Shown piece after piece: positions 23,524-30,900 of a stretch of DNA of 32,303 bases. The position numbers and the translations under genes were made by a program. The notes beneath the pieces are model-generated. The model saw only the letters and a program-made list of their open reading frames with translations. It was not told the origin of the DNA and did no database searches. Position 1 is the first letter of the stretch. The number at the start of each line of letters is the position of its first letter. The stretch is from positions 1 to 32,303 of the IMG/VR virus record IMGVR_UViG_3300033571_011981. One strand, 5' to 3'. Source of the stretch: a virus.

Positions 23524-24063
23524 ATGCCATGTGCACTAACATCAGGTTACGTCATTGACTGCAGAGAGGCAGTAGGCGGAATTGAAGCAGTATATATCAT
23601 TGAGAATTCTGCTCTATATGATGCATCAGGAAATAGCAGAGTCACTGAAGTCAGTGGTACTGTTACTGCAATGACCAAAGCATCAGGAAAGAAATTTTGG
23701 AAGTTTGAAGTACCAAGAGCAACTGCATCAAGTTCAAACAATATCACATCCTCAAATGAGAATGGAACTGTATTCTATACTCATCAGGTAGTATTCCCAA
23801 TCAATGCAAGATCTGCATCTGTAAGGAATATCATTCAGACCTTAGCTAAGAATAGAGTGAGTATAGTTTGCAAGGAAATGGACGGGACCTTCCGTCTCTT
23901 TGGAAAGGAATTTGGTCTGACTTTGGATACTGTAGAGAGTGGATCAGGAACTGCTGCAGGAGATCGGAATGGATCAGTACTGACTTTCTCATCTGTAGAG
24001 CGTGAGGACTTCTTAGTAGTTTCTCCATCTGTTGCTGCCAATCTTGAAGTAGCAGGTACTTAA
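23524..24063 (+). CDS. Major tail tube protein
   Basis: This gene encodes 179 residues: a compact beta protein with SGYVIDCREAVGGIEAVYII, VVFPINARSASVRNIIQTLA and GTFRLFGKEFGLTLDTVESG blocks. It ends with a domain (SSVEREDFLVVSPS) of a type seen in tail tube proteins of Bacteroidota phages. It stands between two terminators and has many CpG for this genome, so it is probably strongly and separately expressed. No clear promoter is seen in the 88 bp before it, so transcripts may come through the first terminator. Confidence 0.8.
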   Translation: MPCALTSGYVIDCREAVGGIEAVYIIENSALYDASGNSRVTEVSGTVTAMTKASGKKFWKFEVPRATASSSNNITSSNENGTVFYTHQVVFPINARSASVRNIIQTLAKNRVSIVCKEMDGTFRLFGKEFGLTLDTVESGSGTAAGDRNGSVLTFSSVEREDFLVVSPSVAANLEVAGT

Positions 24064-24084
24064 TAATAGTAAATAATAAAAGAG

Positions 24085-24119
24085 GACTCCCAACCGATTA
24101 AAGGTCGGGAGTCTTTTTT
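24085..24119 (+). terminator. Strong rho-independent terminator after the tail tube gene
   Basis: GACTCCC (24085-24091) pairs with GGGAGTC (24107-24113). The inner ACC/GGT pairs add 3 bp after a one-base mismatch; the loop is 7 nt. Six T follow at 24114-24119. The next ATG is only 4 bp later, at 24124, so the translation start of the next gene sits next to the hairpin. Confidence 0.9.
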
Positions 24120-24123
24120 GTAT

Positions 24124-24495
24124 ATGATAACACTGTACAAAGGATATACTGAATGGATCATTCATTTCACAGGTAAAATGCTTGCTGAAGAGACTCCTGA
24201 TTTTTACTATTTCAAGTTCACCAATAGGACTACACTGGATGAGGTGGATATGTGGGTACTTCCTGAGTTATCAGGTACTGACAGGTATGAGTTCTGCTTC
24301 ATTGATACAATTGAATACTTCACTGACTATCCTGAAGGATTTTGGGACTATGAGATCTATCCTGCAGAAAATCAAGTATTGCCTACAGAGCCAATGATTG
24401 AATCAGGATTGATGTATCTTTATCCTCAGACAGAATTCACTCCTACCAAATATGATGATCAAAACAATACTTTTGTAGTATACAATGGACAATAA
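24124..24495 (+). CDS. Hypothetical structural-module protein
   Basis: This gene encodes 123 residues. The ATG at 24124 is preferred to a TTG two codons earlier, within the terminator's T run. It is rich in Tyr, Phe, Trp and Glu (FYYFKFTNRTTLDEVDMWVL, GFWDYEIYPAENQ), consistent with a beta-rich virion protein, and overlaps the portal gene by 11 nt. It is of a type that recurs next to portal genes in Bacteroidota phages. The function is unknown. Confidence 0.6.
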   Translation: MITLYKGYTEWIIHFTGKMLAEETPDFYYFKFTNRTTLDEVDMWVLPELSGTDRYEFCFIDTIEYFTDYPEGFWDYEIYPAENQVLPTEPMIESGLMYLYPQTEFTPTKYDDQNNTFVVYNGQ

Positions 24496-26446
24496 TTACA
24501 AGCATTTAGTCCTGCAGTTTGACAGGGCAGTGCAGCCAAGATTTGAGGAGAAGAAAGGAAAGGGATGGGTAGAATTTGGAGAGTTAAATAACTATCCAAA
24601 CTATCTTATTGATCTATACAATGAATCCCCAAAACATGGTGCTATTGTAAAGAGTAAGACTACCTATATCTATGGCAAAGGTTTTGAGAATGCAGGACTT
24701 GCAAACTCAAGAGGAGAATCTTGGAATAATATTCTGAAGAAGTGCATCAAGGATGATGAACTATTCAGAGGATACTATCTGCAAGTGATTTGGAATAGAA
24801 TTGGTCAGATAGCAGAAATATATCACATAGATTTTGCAAAGGTGAGAGTCAGCAAAGACTTGAATACATACTATGTAAAAAATGATTGGACTGACTACAA
24901 GGAGAAACCGAGACAATATCCTGCATTCAATACCAATGATAAGTATGGCAGTCAGATTCTGTATGTGAAGGAATACAATAGTACATCAGAGGTATATCCT
25001 CTGCCGCAGTACTTTAGTTGCTTGAACTATATAGAAAGTGACATTGAGGTGAGCAGGCATATCTTAGGCAATGCTAAGCAGGGATTTGTAGGATCTACTT
25101 TAATCAATCTCAATAATGGGATGCCTCATGAAGAGAAACAGGCAGAGGTAGAGAAGAGTCTTCTAAGGAAGTTCACTGGTCATGATGGAAAGAGAGTGGT
25201 GATCATGTTCAATCCAAGCAGAGAGAATTCTGCAGAGATTCAGAACTTAGGTACTACAATGTTGACAAAGGAAGACTTCACAAATGTGAATAATCTAATT
25301 CAGCAGGAGATATTTGCAGGTCATCAGATAGTGAGTCCTGCACTAATGGGTATCAAGACAGAAGGTCAACTTGGGAGCAGAAGTGAGATAAGGGACAGTT
25401 ATGAGATCTTCAACAATACATATGTAAGAGAAAGACAGGATGAGTTTAATACTATGTTTACTCAATTGAGGAATCTTAAAGGTGAGGCAGGAGAATTTAA
25501 TATTCAGCCTGTAGAGCCTTTGAAGTTTGAATTCACAGAGGGTATCATGGCACAGAATCTGACTCAGAATGAGATAAGAGAATTAATGGGACGTGAACCA
25601 TTGCAATCTAATGAAGTGACTGCTGATGGTGCAAAGGCATTGCCTGAAGCAACTGAGGTGAAAGCACAATCAAATGATGCAATCAGAAACCTAACAGGCA
25701 GGCAGTATCAGAATGTGATGAGGATAGTACGTCAATTTGGGAATGGAAAACTATCTAAAGCACAGGCATCATTGATGCTGAAGAATGGATTTGGTTTCAC
25801 TGATGATGATGTCAATACTTTTTTAGGTATAGATGAGGACCCTTTGACTGATGATGAGATTCAGAAGTTCAGCATGGATGAAGATGAGAGAATGTATCAT
25901 GAATTCACTTGCTGTGGAGAAGAAAAAAAAAATTTTGAAGAGGTAAGTATTCGTGATGGATTCTCAGAAGTTCTAAATCAGGCACAGGCAGATGTATTGT
26001 CATTGATCACAAAGGACAAGAATATCACAATACCTGTCATAGCAAGGACATTGAAACTGACTCAGGAATTGGTACAGGATATCATTGATGGCTTTATTGA
26101 CAATGATATATTGGCTACCATTCCAAGTAAAGTCAATACTACTCCTGTCTATGAGGTAAAGAAACCATTGAGTGAACTTGAAGGAAAGGATTCTAAGGTG
26201 ACTCAATTGTTCATCAGATATACCTATGAGTGGATGCCTGGATTTGATGATGGTGACTTAGCTACAAGTAGAGCATTCTGTAAGAAGATGATATCTCTTA
26301 GTAAGACTAAGACATGGTCAAGATCTGACATTGAGGATATAAGTGCAAGATTAGGATATTCTGTATGGGAAAGGAGAGGAGGTTGGTATGGTAACAGATA
26401 TTATTGCAGACATAGATGGGTATCAAAACTATATAAAAGGAAATGA
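24485..26446 (+). CDS. Portal protein with C-terminal extension
   Basis: This 653-residue protein starts with blocks typical of portals: FGELNNYPNYLIDLYNESPK (residues 31-50), AIVKSKTTYIYGKGF and EIYHIDFAKVRVS. The later region about 255-300 carries ALMGIKTEGQLGSRSEIRDS, the stem region. From about 400 a separate tail begins: a helical segment, a wHTH-like part (IPVIARTLKLTQELVQDIID) and a Trp/Arg-rich end (GYSVWERRGGWYGNRYYCRH). Portals usually stop near residue 450-500, so the last 200 residues are added. The extension could contact DNA or the terminase. Confidence 0.8.
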   Translation: MDNNYKHLVLQFDRAVQPRFEEKKGKGWVEFGELNNYPNYLIDLYNESPKHGAIVKSKTTYIYGKGFENAGLANSRGESWNNILKKCIKDDELFRGYYLQVIWNRIGQIAEIYHIDFAKVRVSKDLNTYYVKNDWTDYKEKPRQYPAFNTNDKYGSQILYVKEYNSTSEVYPLPQYFSCLNYIESDIEVSRHILGNAKQGFVGSTLINLNNGMPHEEKQAEVEKSLLRKFTGHDGKRVVIMFNPSRENSAEIQNLGTTMLTKEDFTNVNNLIQQEIFAGHQIVSPALMGIKTEGQLGSRSEIRDSYEIFNNTYVRERQDEFNTMFTQLRNLKGEAGEFNIQPVEPLKFEFTEGIMAQNLTQNEIRELMGREPLQSNEVTADGAKALPEATEVKAQSNDAIRNLTGRQYQNVMRIVRQFGNGKLSKAQASLMLKNGFGFTDDDVNTFLGIDEDPLTDDEIQKFSMDEDERMYHEFTCCGEEKKNFEEVSIRDGFSEVLNQAQADVLSLITKDKNITIPVIARTLKLTQELVQDIIDGFIDNDILATIPSKVNTTPVYEVKKPLSELEGKDSKVTQLFIRYTYEWMPGFDDGDLATSRAFCKKMISLSKTKTWSRSDIEDISARLGYSVWERRGGWYGNRYYCRHRWVSKLYKRK

Positions 26447-27234
26447 GTAAGAATATAATCTTCATCACAGAGCAGACTTTCAAAGAGAGGACAGGAGCAT
26501 CCAATCAGATTGATGCAAAGCAACTATTCCCAATGATCAAGGTGGCAGGAGATATCCATATTCAGCCTGCACTTGGTTCACAATTATATAAGAGATTGCA
26601 GTTGGGAGTAGAGGGAGATAACCTGACTCCTGATGAGCAGACTCTTATCAATGACTATCTGACTGATGCTCTCATTTGGTATACAATGTCCATGCTGCCC
26701 ATGACTATGGGATTCCAATTATTCAGCAAGGGATTCCTGCAGAAGACTGCAGAGGATTCCAATGCTCCATCAAGGGGAGACTTGGAGATGCTTGAGACTA
26801 AGTATCTGAGTTTAGCAGAATTCTATAAGACAAGGATGATCAAGTACCTGCAAGAGAATTATACTCTTTATTATGAGTATTTCAATACAGGATCAGGATT
26901 TGATGTCATCTTCCCTGAGGAGAAAGGATATGCCTGTCCTATTTACTTAGGAGACAGAGACTATATGAGATATCCAAGATACAACAATAGTACAAGTGGA
27001 TATGCTCCTCCTAACTATATCACCTATAGTGCAGCAGCAGGACTCTCTACCTTCACTATCCCTACATTGGTAGGCAGGACTATCCTATTAGCAGTGAGAT
27101 CAGGATTGGTGAAGAATATCACTACTCAAACTACTTCAGATACTGAATTCTTGCAGATAGTGAATGGAGTCATAACATTGCCCACAGGAGATGTGACCAT
27201 AGCAAATGAGAAATTTATTTTTCAATACAGATAA
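26443..27234 (+). CDS. Head-tail connector-like protein (DUF6712-type)
   Basis: This gene encodes 263 residues and starts by an ATGA overlap with the portal. The helical first half (NIIFITEQTFKERTGASNQI, FPMIKVAGDIHIQPALGSQL) resembles DUF6712-type adaptors found after portals in Bacteroidota phages. The second half (TYSAAAGLSTFTIPTLVG and onward) is a short beta barrel. This is the expected adaptor (gp6-like) under the portal. The position in the same operon as portal and tail completion fits. Confidence 0.65.
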   Translation: MSKNIIFITEQTFKERTGASNQIDAKQLFPMIKVAGDIHIQPALGSQLYKRLQLGVEGDNLTPDEQTLINDYLTDALIWYTMSMLPMTMGFQLFSKGFLQKTAEDSNAPSRGDLEMLETKYLSLAEFYKTRMIKYLQENYTLYYEYFNTGSGFDVIFPEEKGYACPIYLGDRDYMRYPRYNNSTSGYAPPNYITYSAAAGLSTFTIPTLVGRTILLAVRSGLVKNITTQTTSDTEFLQIVNGVITLPTGDVTIANEKFIFQYR

Positions 27235-27237
27235 AAT

Positions 27238-27396
27238 ATGGCTAAAAACTATAAGAAAGAATATATAGATAAAGTCAGGTCAAAATTCTATGACATACAA
27301 CCAAATAGTACTAAAGATCACAGATCTACTGGAAAGCAACAAATTCATCAAGACAGTAAGATTCTCAAGTCCAAACGAGTGGATCGGGTGGACTGA
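27238..27396 (+). CDS. Uncertain small overlapping ORF
   Basis: The ATG at 27238, 3 bp after the connector stop, opens a 52-residue frame that overlaps the next gene by 107 nt in another frame. The first 17 residues (AKNYKKEYIDKVRSKFY) look designed, while the rest is Lys/Asp-rich as in a shadow. It could be a real short basic gene whose end overlaps the next, or a remnant leader. The next gene has a good ATG. Confidence 0.3.
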   Translation: MAKNYKKEYIDKVRSKFYDIQPNSTKDHRSTGKQQIHQDSKILKSKRVDRVD

Positions 27397-27718
27397 GATG
27401 CCTGTCATGCCTGTTGCATCATTTGTGATAAATAATGGTCAGTTGAATGCAGGCAGAGAGATTGTCTACTCTGTCACTTTTTGGTTTTTGGATAAGTCAG
27501 GGATAGAGGGACAACATGAGACTCAGGTAGTCAATGATCAGTTAATGATTGCCAATGACATCATCTCATCTCTCAGGAATGATCAGACTATATCACTTGA
27601 TCCTTCAATAAGTTGGGATGCAATTAGTGAGAAGTTTGAAGACTATCTTTCAGGAGTTACTACAACATTCAATATATCACTCACAGGTAAATTTGGACAA
27701 TGCGATTTCCCATCATAA
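27290..27718 (+). CDS. Tail completion-like protein
   Basis: This gene encodes 142 residues. YNQIVLKITDLLESNKFIKT (3-22), IVYSVTFWFLDKSG (about 58-71) and the final GVTTTFNISLTGKFGQCDFP end form the alpha-beta pattern of small tail completion or neck proteins. It sits in the portal-connector operon, where such genes are usual. Identification is by shape and place. Its end overlaps the fibre gene by 19 nt. Confidence 0.5.
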   Translation: MTYNQIVLKITDLLESNKFIKTVRFSSPNEWIGWTEMPVMPVASFVINNGQLNAGREIVYSVTFWFLDKSGIEGQHETQVVNDQLMIANDIISSLRNDQTISLDPSISWDAISEKFEDYLSGVTTTFNISLTGKFGQCDFPS

Positions 27719-29283
27719 AAATATTTTTTATCATAGTACTTGCTATCTTTAGCAAAGTATCATTTAGTCAGGTCTATCAGATCATGCCTCAGTATGGATA
27801 TCAGGCAAACAGGATGAGATTTGATTCTACCTTGCAGATTCCTACTGTCTGTGGAGTGCCTACTTTGAAGAGCAATGTCTTGAAGTTAGGTGCAATTGCA
27901 TTTGATTCCTGCAACAATAGATTTTTTACTTACAATCCAAAGACTGCAACATGGTCTCAAGTGAGTGGAGGAGGTGGATCTACAGATACTACTTCTCTCT
28001 CAAACAGGATCAATCTCAAGATAGACTCAGTAAAGAGAAGGCTTGATTCTGTCTTTGCTTATCGGAATGGATCAGAGATATTCCAATTCAAAGACTCTAT
28101 AGGTACAAATCCTCCTCCAAGTGGATACTATGCATCATTTAGAGATACTACTACTCAATCTGCTTTGTCTATAAATACTGCTTATCCAATTAAGATGGGA
28201 GTGACTGATCTATCAAATGGTATAACAATAGTCAATAATTTGAATGGAAATCCTACAAGAATCACAATATCAAATGCAGGTATATATAATATTCAATTCT
28301 CTTTGCAATTAGAGAAGACTGGAGGTAGTGGAAATATGACTGCAGATATATGGCTTAGAAAAAATGGCAATAATATTGAAGGTACAACAGGCAAAGTAGT
28401 ACTTACAGGTAGTGTAAATGCATCTCCTTTGATTGCTGCATGGAATTATGTTATTGATGCAAGCAGCAATGACTACTATGAATTGATGTGGTCAACTTCA
28501 AATGTGAATGTAAAGATAGTTGCAGATCCTGCTTCTCCTCCATATCCATCAATACCTTCAGTGATTCTTACAGTTACTCAACAAAGTGGTATCATGGCAG
28601 GAACAGGAATCTCTCCTCTTGATACAGCCAATATGCTTTCTACATATTTGAGAAAATCAGATACAACTGCAATGCTAAGTCCATATCTCAGGGAATCAGA
28701 TACAACTGCAATGCTGAATCCATATCTGAGGGAATCGGATACTTCATCTCTCTCTCAGAGGATCAATGCTAAGCTGAGCATCTCAGATACATCAGTATTC
28801 CAAAGAAAGCAACTACCCGCATATTCATTCATAGCAAACAATACTAATGCAGTAGCAAATGGTACTGCTACATTTTTTGAAGATACTTCAGGAACTTATA
28901 CAGGTTCAATCACTTGGACTGCAGGAACGAATCCAAGTGGAGCAACTAATCACTCATATAGGTGGACTCGGATTGGTAAGATGGTATATCTTACAATATC
29001 TTTAGTCTATGCTACAAATGCACTGACTGCTACTCAGGTCATAGTGACTCTTCCAAGTGATGCTCCTACTCCTTTGAAACCTGCAGGACTCACAAATGCA
29101 TCAAATGGTCTCTATGCAGTAAATGTGCAAACTCAACAAAATGCAACTGCTGCTGCCTTGAACAATACAGGTAGAGCAATCCTGAGGAATAACTCAGGGA
29201 ACAATGGATTTGAGATCATTGCAGGATTTTCATCTTCTACAATTATTCATACTTTTTTTCAAGTTCAATATACTGCTGAATGA
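27700..29283 (+). CDS. Fibre or adhesin-like protein with signal peptide
   Basis: This gene encodes 527 residues. The first 24 form a clear signal peptide (KIFFIIVLAIFSKVSFSQ), cut after SFSQ or so, which is unusual for a virion protein. A thick linker (SGGGGSTDTTSLSNRIN, about residue 87) leads to a jelly-roll domain (about 140-300) like a receptor-binding head. Then come three 13-residue repeats (308-346), a stalk and a C-terminal beta domain. A DTTSLS-x-RINLK motif occurs both near residue 96 and after the repeats. It could be a receptor-binding tail fibre that is exported, or a secreted adhesin. Confidence 0.6.
   Translation: MRFPIIKIFFIIVLAIFSKVSFSQVYQIMPQYGYQANRMRFDSTLQIPTVCGVPTLKSNVLKLGAIAFDSCNNRFFTYNPKTATWSQVSGGGGSTDTTSLSNRINLKIDSVKRRLDSVFAYRNGSEIFQFKDSIGTNPPPSGYYASFRDTTTQSALSINTAYPIKMGVTDLSNGITIVNNLNGNPTRITISNAGIYNIQFSLQLEKTGGSGNMTADIWLRKNGNNIEGTTGKVVLTGSVNASPLIAAWNYVIDASSNDYYELMWSTSNVNVKIVADPASPPYPSIPSVILTVTQQSGIMAGTGISPLDTANMLSTYLRKSDTTAMLSPYLRESDTTAMLNPYLRESDTSSLSQRINAKLSISDTSVFQRKQLPAYSFIANNTNAVANGTATFFEDTSGTYTGSITWTAGTNPSGATNHSYRWTRIGKMVYLTISLVYATNALTATQVIVTLPSDAPTPLKPAGLTNASNGLYAVNVQTQQNATAAALNNTGRAILRNNSGNNGFEIIAGFSSSTIIHTFFQVQYTAE
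28621..28737 (+). repeat. Three 39-bp in-frame repeats in the fibre gene
   Basis: Units at 28621-28659, 28660-28698 and 28699-28737 encode DTANMLSTYLRKS, DTTAMLSPYLRES and DTTAMLNPYLRES. Units two and three differ by only a few bases. The tandem form is typical of fibre stalks, where repeats lengthen the shaft; recombination could vary the copy number. Confidence 0.85.
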
Positions 29284-29483
29284 TACATATAAGAGCTAAA
29301 ATAAACAGGACAGATCCTACTGCAAGAATGGCTTACACAATAGTCAATACTTCTGACTTTGTAGGTTATCTATCTGAGCATCCTATTTTATTAGATCATC
29401 CTGATTCCTATGAATTAGTAGATGAAGACATACCAACAGATTTGAATCTTTGGAGTATTGAATACCAAAACTATCAGCCATGA
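29280..29483 (+). CDS. Hypothetical small protein
   Basis: This gene encodes 67 residues, coupled by an ATGA overlap to the fibre gene. The sequence (IHIRAKINRTDPTARMAYTI, then SYELVDEDIPTDL) is mixed and has no membrane segment. It may be a fibre chaperone or accessory; no family is recognised. Confidence 0.5.
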   Translation: MIHIRAKINRTDPTARMAYTIVNTSDFVGYLSEHPILLDHPDSYELVDEDIPTDLNLWSIEYQNYQP

Positions 29484-29722
29484 CTGCAATAGAGAATCAA
29501 GCAATCAAAGGAATTACTATAGGCAATGTGAAGTCAATGGTAGTATCTACTGCAATCATCTGCTCAGTAGTCATTGGCACATACTACAAATTGATATCTA
29601 AAGTGGATTCTATTGCTCAGACAAGTGAAGCAAACAATAGAATGATTGACCTTAGACTCAACTTCTTGGAGCAGAAGATATCTGCCTTAGAAATACAAAT
29701 AAACCAAATCAAATCAAAATGA
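29480..29722 (+). CDS. Membrane protein with coiled coil, lysis region
   Basis: This gene encodes 80 residues. One hydrophobic span at about 18-37 (KSMVVSTAIICSVVIGTYYK) is followed by a helical coiled coil to the end (LRLNFLEQKISALEIQINQI). This looks like an XhlA-type or antiholin-like small lysis protein. It is coupled by ATGA to both neighbours, placing it in the lysis unit before the holin candidate. Confidence 0.5.
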   Translation: MTAIENQAIKGITIGNVKSMVVSTAIICSVVIGTYYKLISKVDSIAQTSEANNRMIDLRLNFLEQKISALEIQINQIKSK

Positions 29723-29940
29723 GTACATTTTTGAATCTTAACATTCAGGACCTTGTGAAAGGATTGATTTTGACAGTATTGTCAAGTACTTTGACAATTG
29801 TCTATCAGACATTAGAATCAGGATCATTGACCTTTGATTGGAAGGGGATCTCATTGGCAGCTCTGACATCAGGCATTGCTTATCTTATGAAGAATCTCCT
29901 CACCAATTCACAAGGTGAATTTTTGACTAAGGAGAAATAA
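29719..29940 (+). CDS. Holin candidate
   Basis: This gene encodes 73 residues with two hydrophobic helices (about 13-32, LVKGLILTVLSSTLTIVYQT, and 43-60, ISLAALTSGIAYLMKNLL), a short loop and a charged end (GEFLTKEK), the usual holin shape. It precedes a terminator and the u-spanin and lysozyme genes. The role is inferred from size, topology and place. Confidence 0.55.
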   Translation: MSTFLNLNIQDLVKGLILTVLSSTLTIVYQTLESGSLTFDWKGISLAALTSGIAYLMKNLLTNSQGEFLTKEK

Positions 29941-29970
29941 AAAAAAGGGAGTAGAAACTCCCTCTTTTTT
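29941..29970 (+). terminator. Rho-independent terminator after the holin candidate
   Basis: GGGAGT (29947-29952) pairs with ACTCCC (29957-29962) over 6 bp with a 4-nt loop AGAA. A six-T run follows at 29965-29970, and six A precede the stem, so it may act on both strands. The gene at 30014 starts 43 bp later. Confidence 0.85.
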
Positions 29971-30013
29971 ATCTACTAATCCTTAAAATTATGAACAAAA
30001 CTCAAGCAAATAT

Positions 30014-30466
30014 ATGAAGAAAATAGTATCAAGTTTGATTTTGTTCATTTTTATTTCCTCCTGTTATACAGAAAGGAAAGCAGAAAGGATATTGGATAGA
30101 GTCAATAAGAAGAGACCTGATATAGTTGCAAAGAAGTCTGCAGAATGGTTTCCTGTCACTGGAGATACCATCTACAAGGAGATTCTGAATGATTCTGTGA
30201 GAGTCATGTTTTTGACTGCAGTAGATACATTGATTGTCAATACAAGGGACACAGTGATTCAGAATAAGCTAATCAGGGCAAAGGAGATTATCAAAGAATA
30301 CAGACCTGTAGACAGGATAGTCAGAGTAGTAGATAGTGCAAATTCAAAAGCATTCAGATTGAAGTCTGAGAAGTTAGAGATGAAAGTCACATCTATGACA
30401 TGGTGGATCATTGGGATTCTATTATTTATAAATTTAATTTTACTAATAATTTTAGTTAAGAAATGA
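30014..30466 (+). CDS. Unimolecular spanin (u-spanin)-like lipoprotein
   Basis: This gene encodes 150 residues. The N-terminal signal ends in a lipobox-like FISSC, with C17 the predicted lipid-modified cysteine, for the outer membrane. The C-terminal segment (WWIIGILLFINLILLIILVK, about 129-148) is a transmembrane span for the inner membrane. This pairing of a lipoprotein at one end and a membrane anchor at the other is the design of u-spanins, which fuse the two membranes in the last lysis step. The middle is charged and helical. It overlaps the lysozyme gene by ATGA. A plain lipoprotein is the alternative. Confidence 0.65.
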   Translation: MKKIVSSLILFIFISSCYTERKAERILDRVNKKRPDIVAKKSAEWFPVTGDTIYKEILNDSVRVMFLTAVDTLIVNTRDTVIQNKLIRAKEIIKEYRPVDRIVRVVDSANSKAFRLKSEKLEMKVTSMTWWIIGILLFINLILLIILVKK

Positions 30467-30900
30467 AACCAAGTCAGAATGCAATTAACCTGATCAAGAA
30501 GTGGGAGGGATACAGATCTCAAGCATATCTCTGCAGTGCATCAGTGCCTACCATTGGATTCGGTTCTACAAGATGGTCCAATGGGCAGAAGGTGAAGATG
30601 GGTGAAGTGATCACCATGAGCATGGCAGAGCAATTGCTTATGAATGATATCACTAAGATGTCAAAAGCATTGGATGGTCTGAAACTAAATCAGAATCAAT
30701 ATGATGCTCTTTGCTCTTTCATTTACAATGTAGGAGTAGGAGCATTCAATAGATCTACTCTGAAGAGGTTAATATCTGCCAATCCTAATGATCCTCTGAT
30801 TAGGAGTGAGTTTATGAAGTGGAAGAGAGCAGGAGGGAGGGTAAATCAAGGTCTAATTAACAGACGTACAGACGAATCAAATCTATATGACAAAGACTGA
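30463..30900 (+). CDS. GH24 lysozyme (endolysin)
   Basis: This 145-residue protein is a T4-type muramidase. E15 is the catalytic residue in IKKWEGYRSQAY, and VPTIGFG includes T30. The residue at the D20 place of T4 lysozyme is C24 (AYLCSASVPTIG): E-9-C-6-T spacing is as in T4 (E11, D20, T26). Cysteine there is common in phage lysozymes and still allows activity. QYDALCSFIYNVGVGAF and the C-terminal RRTDESNLY end are also typical. No signal peptide or SAR is seen, so a holin is needed. It overlaps both neighbours. Confidence 0.9.
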   Translation: MKPSQNAINLIKKWEGYRSQAYLCSASVPTIGFGSTRWSNGQKVKMGEVITMSMAEQLLMNDITKMSKALDGLKLNQNQYDALCSFIYNVGVGAFNRSTLKRLISANPNDPLIRSEFMKWKRAGGRVNQGLINRRTDESNLYDKD

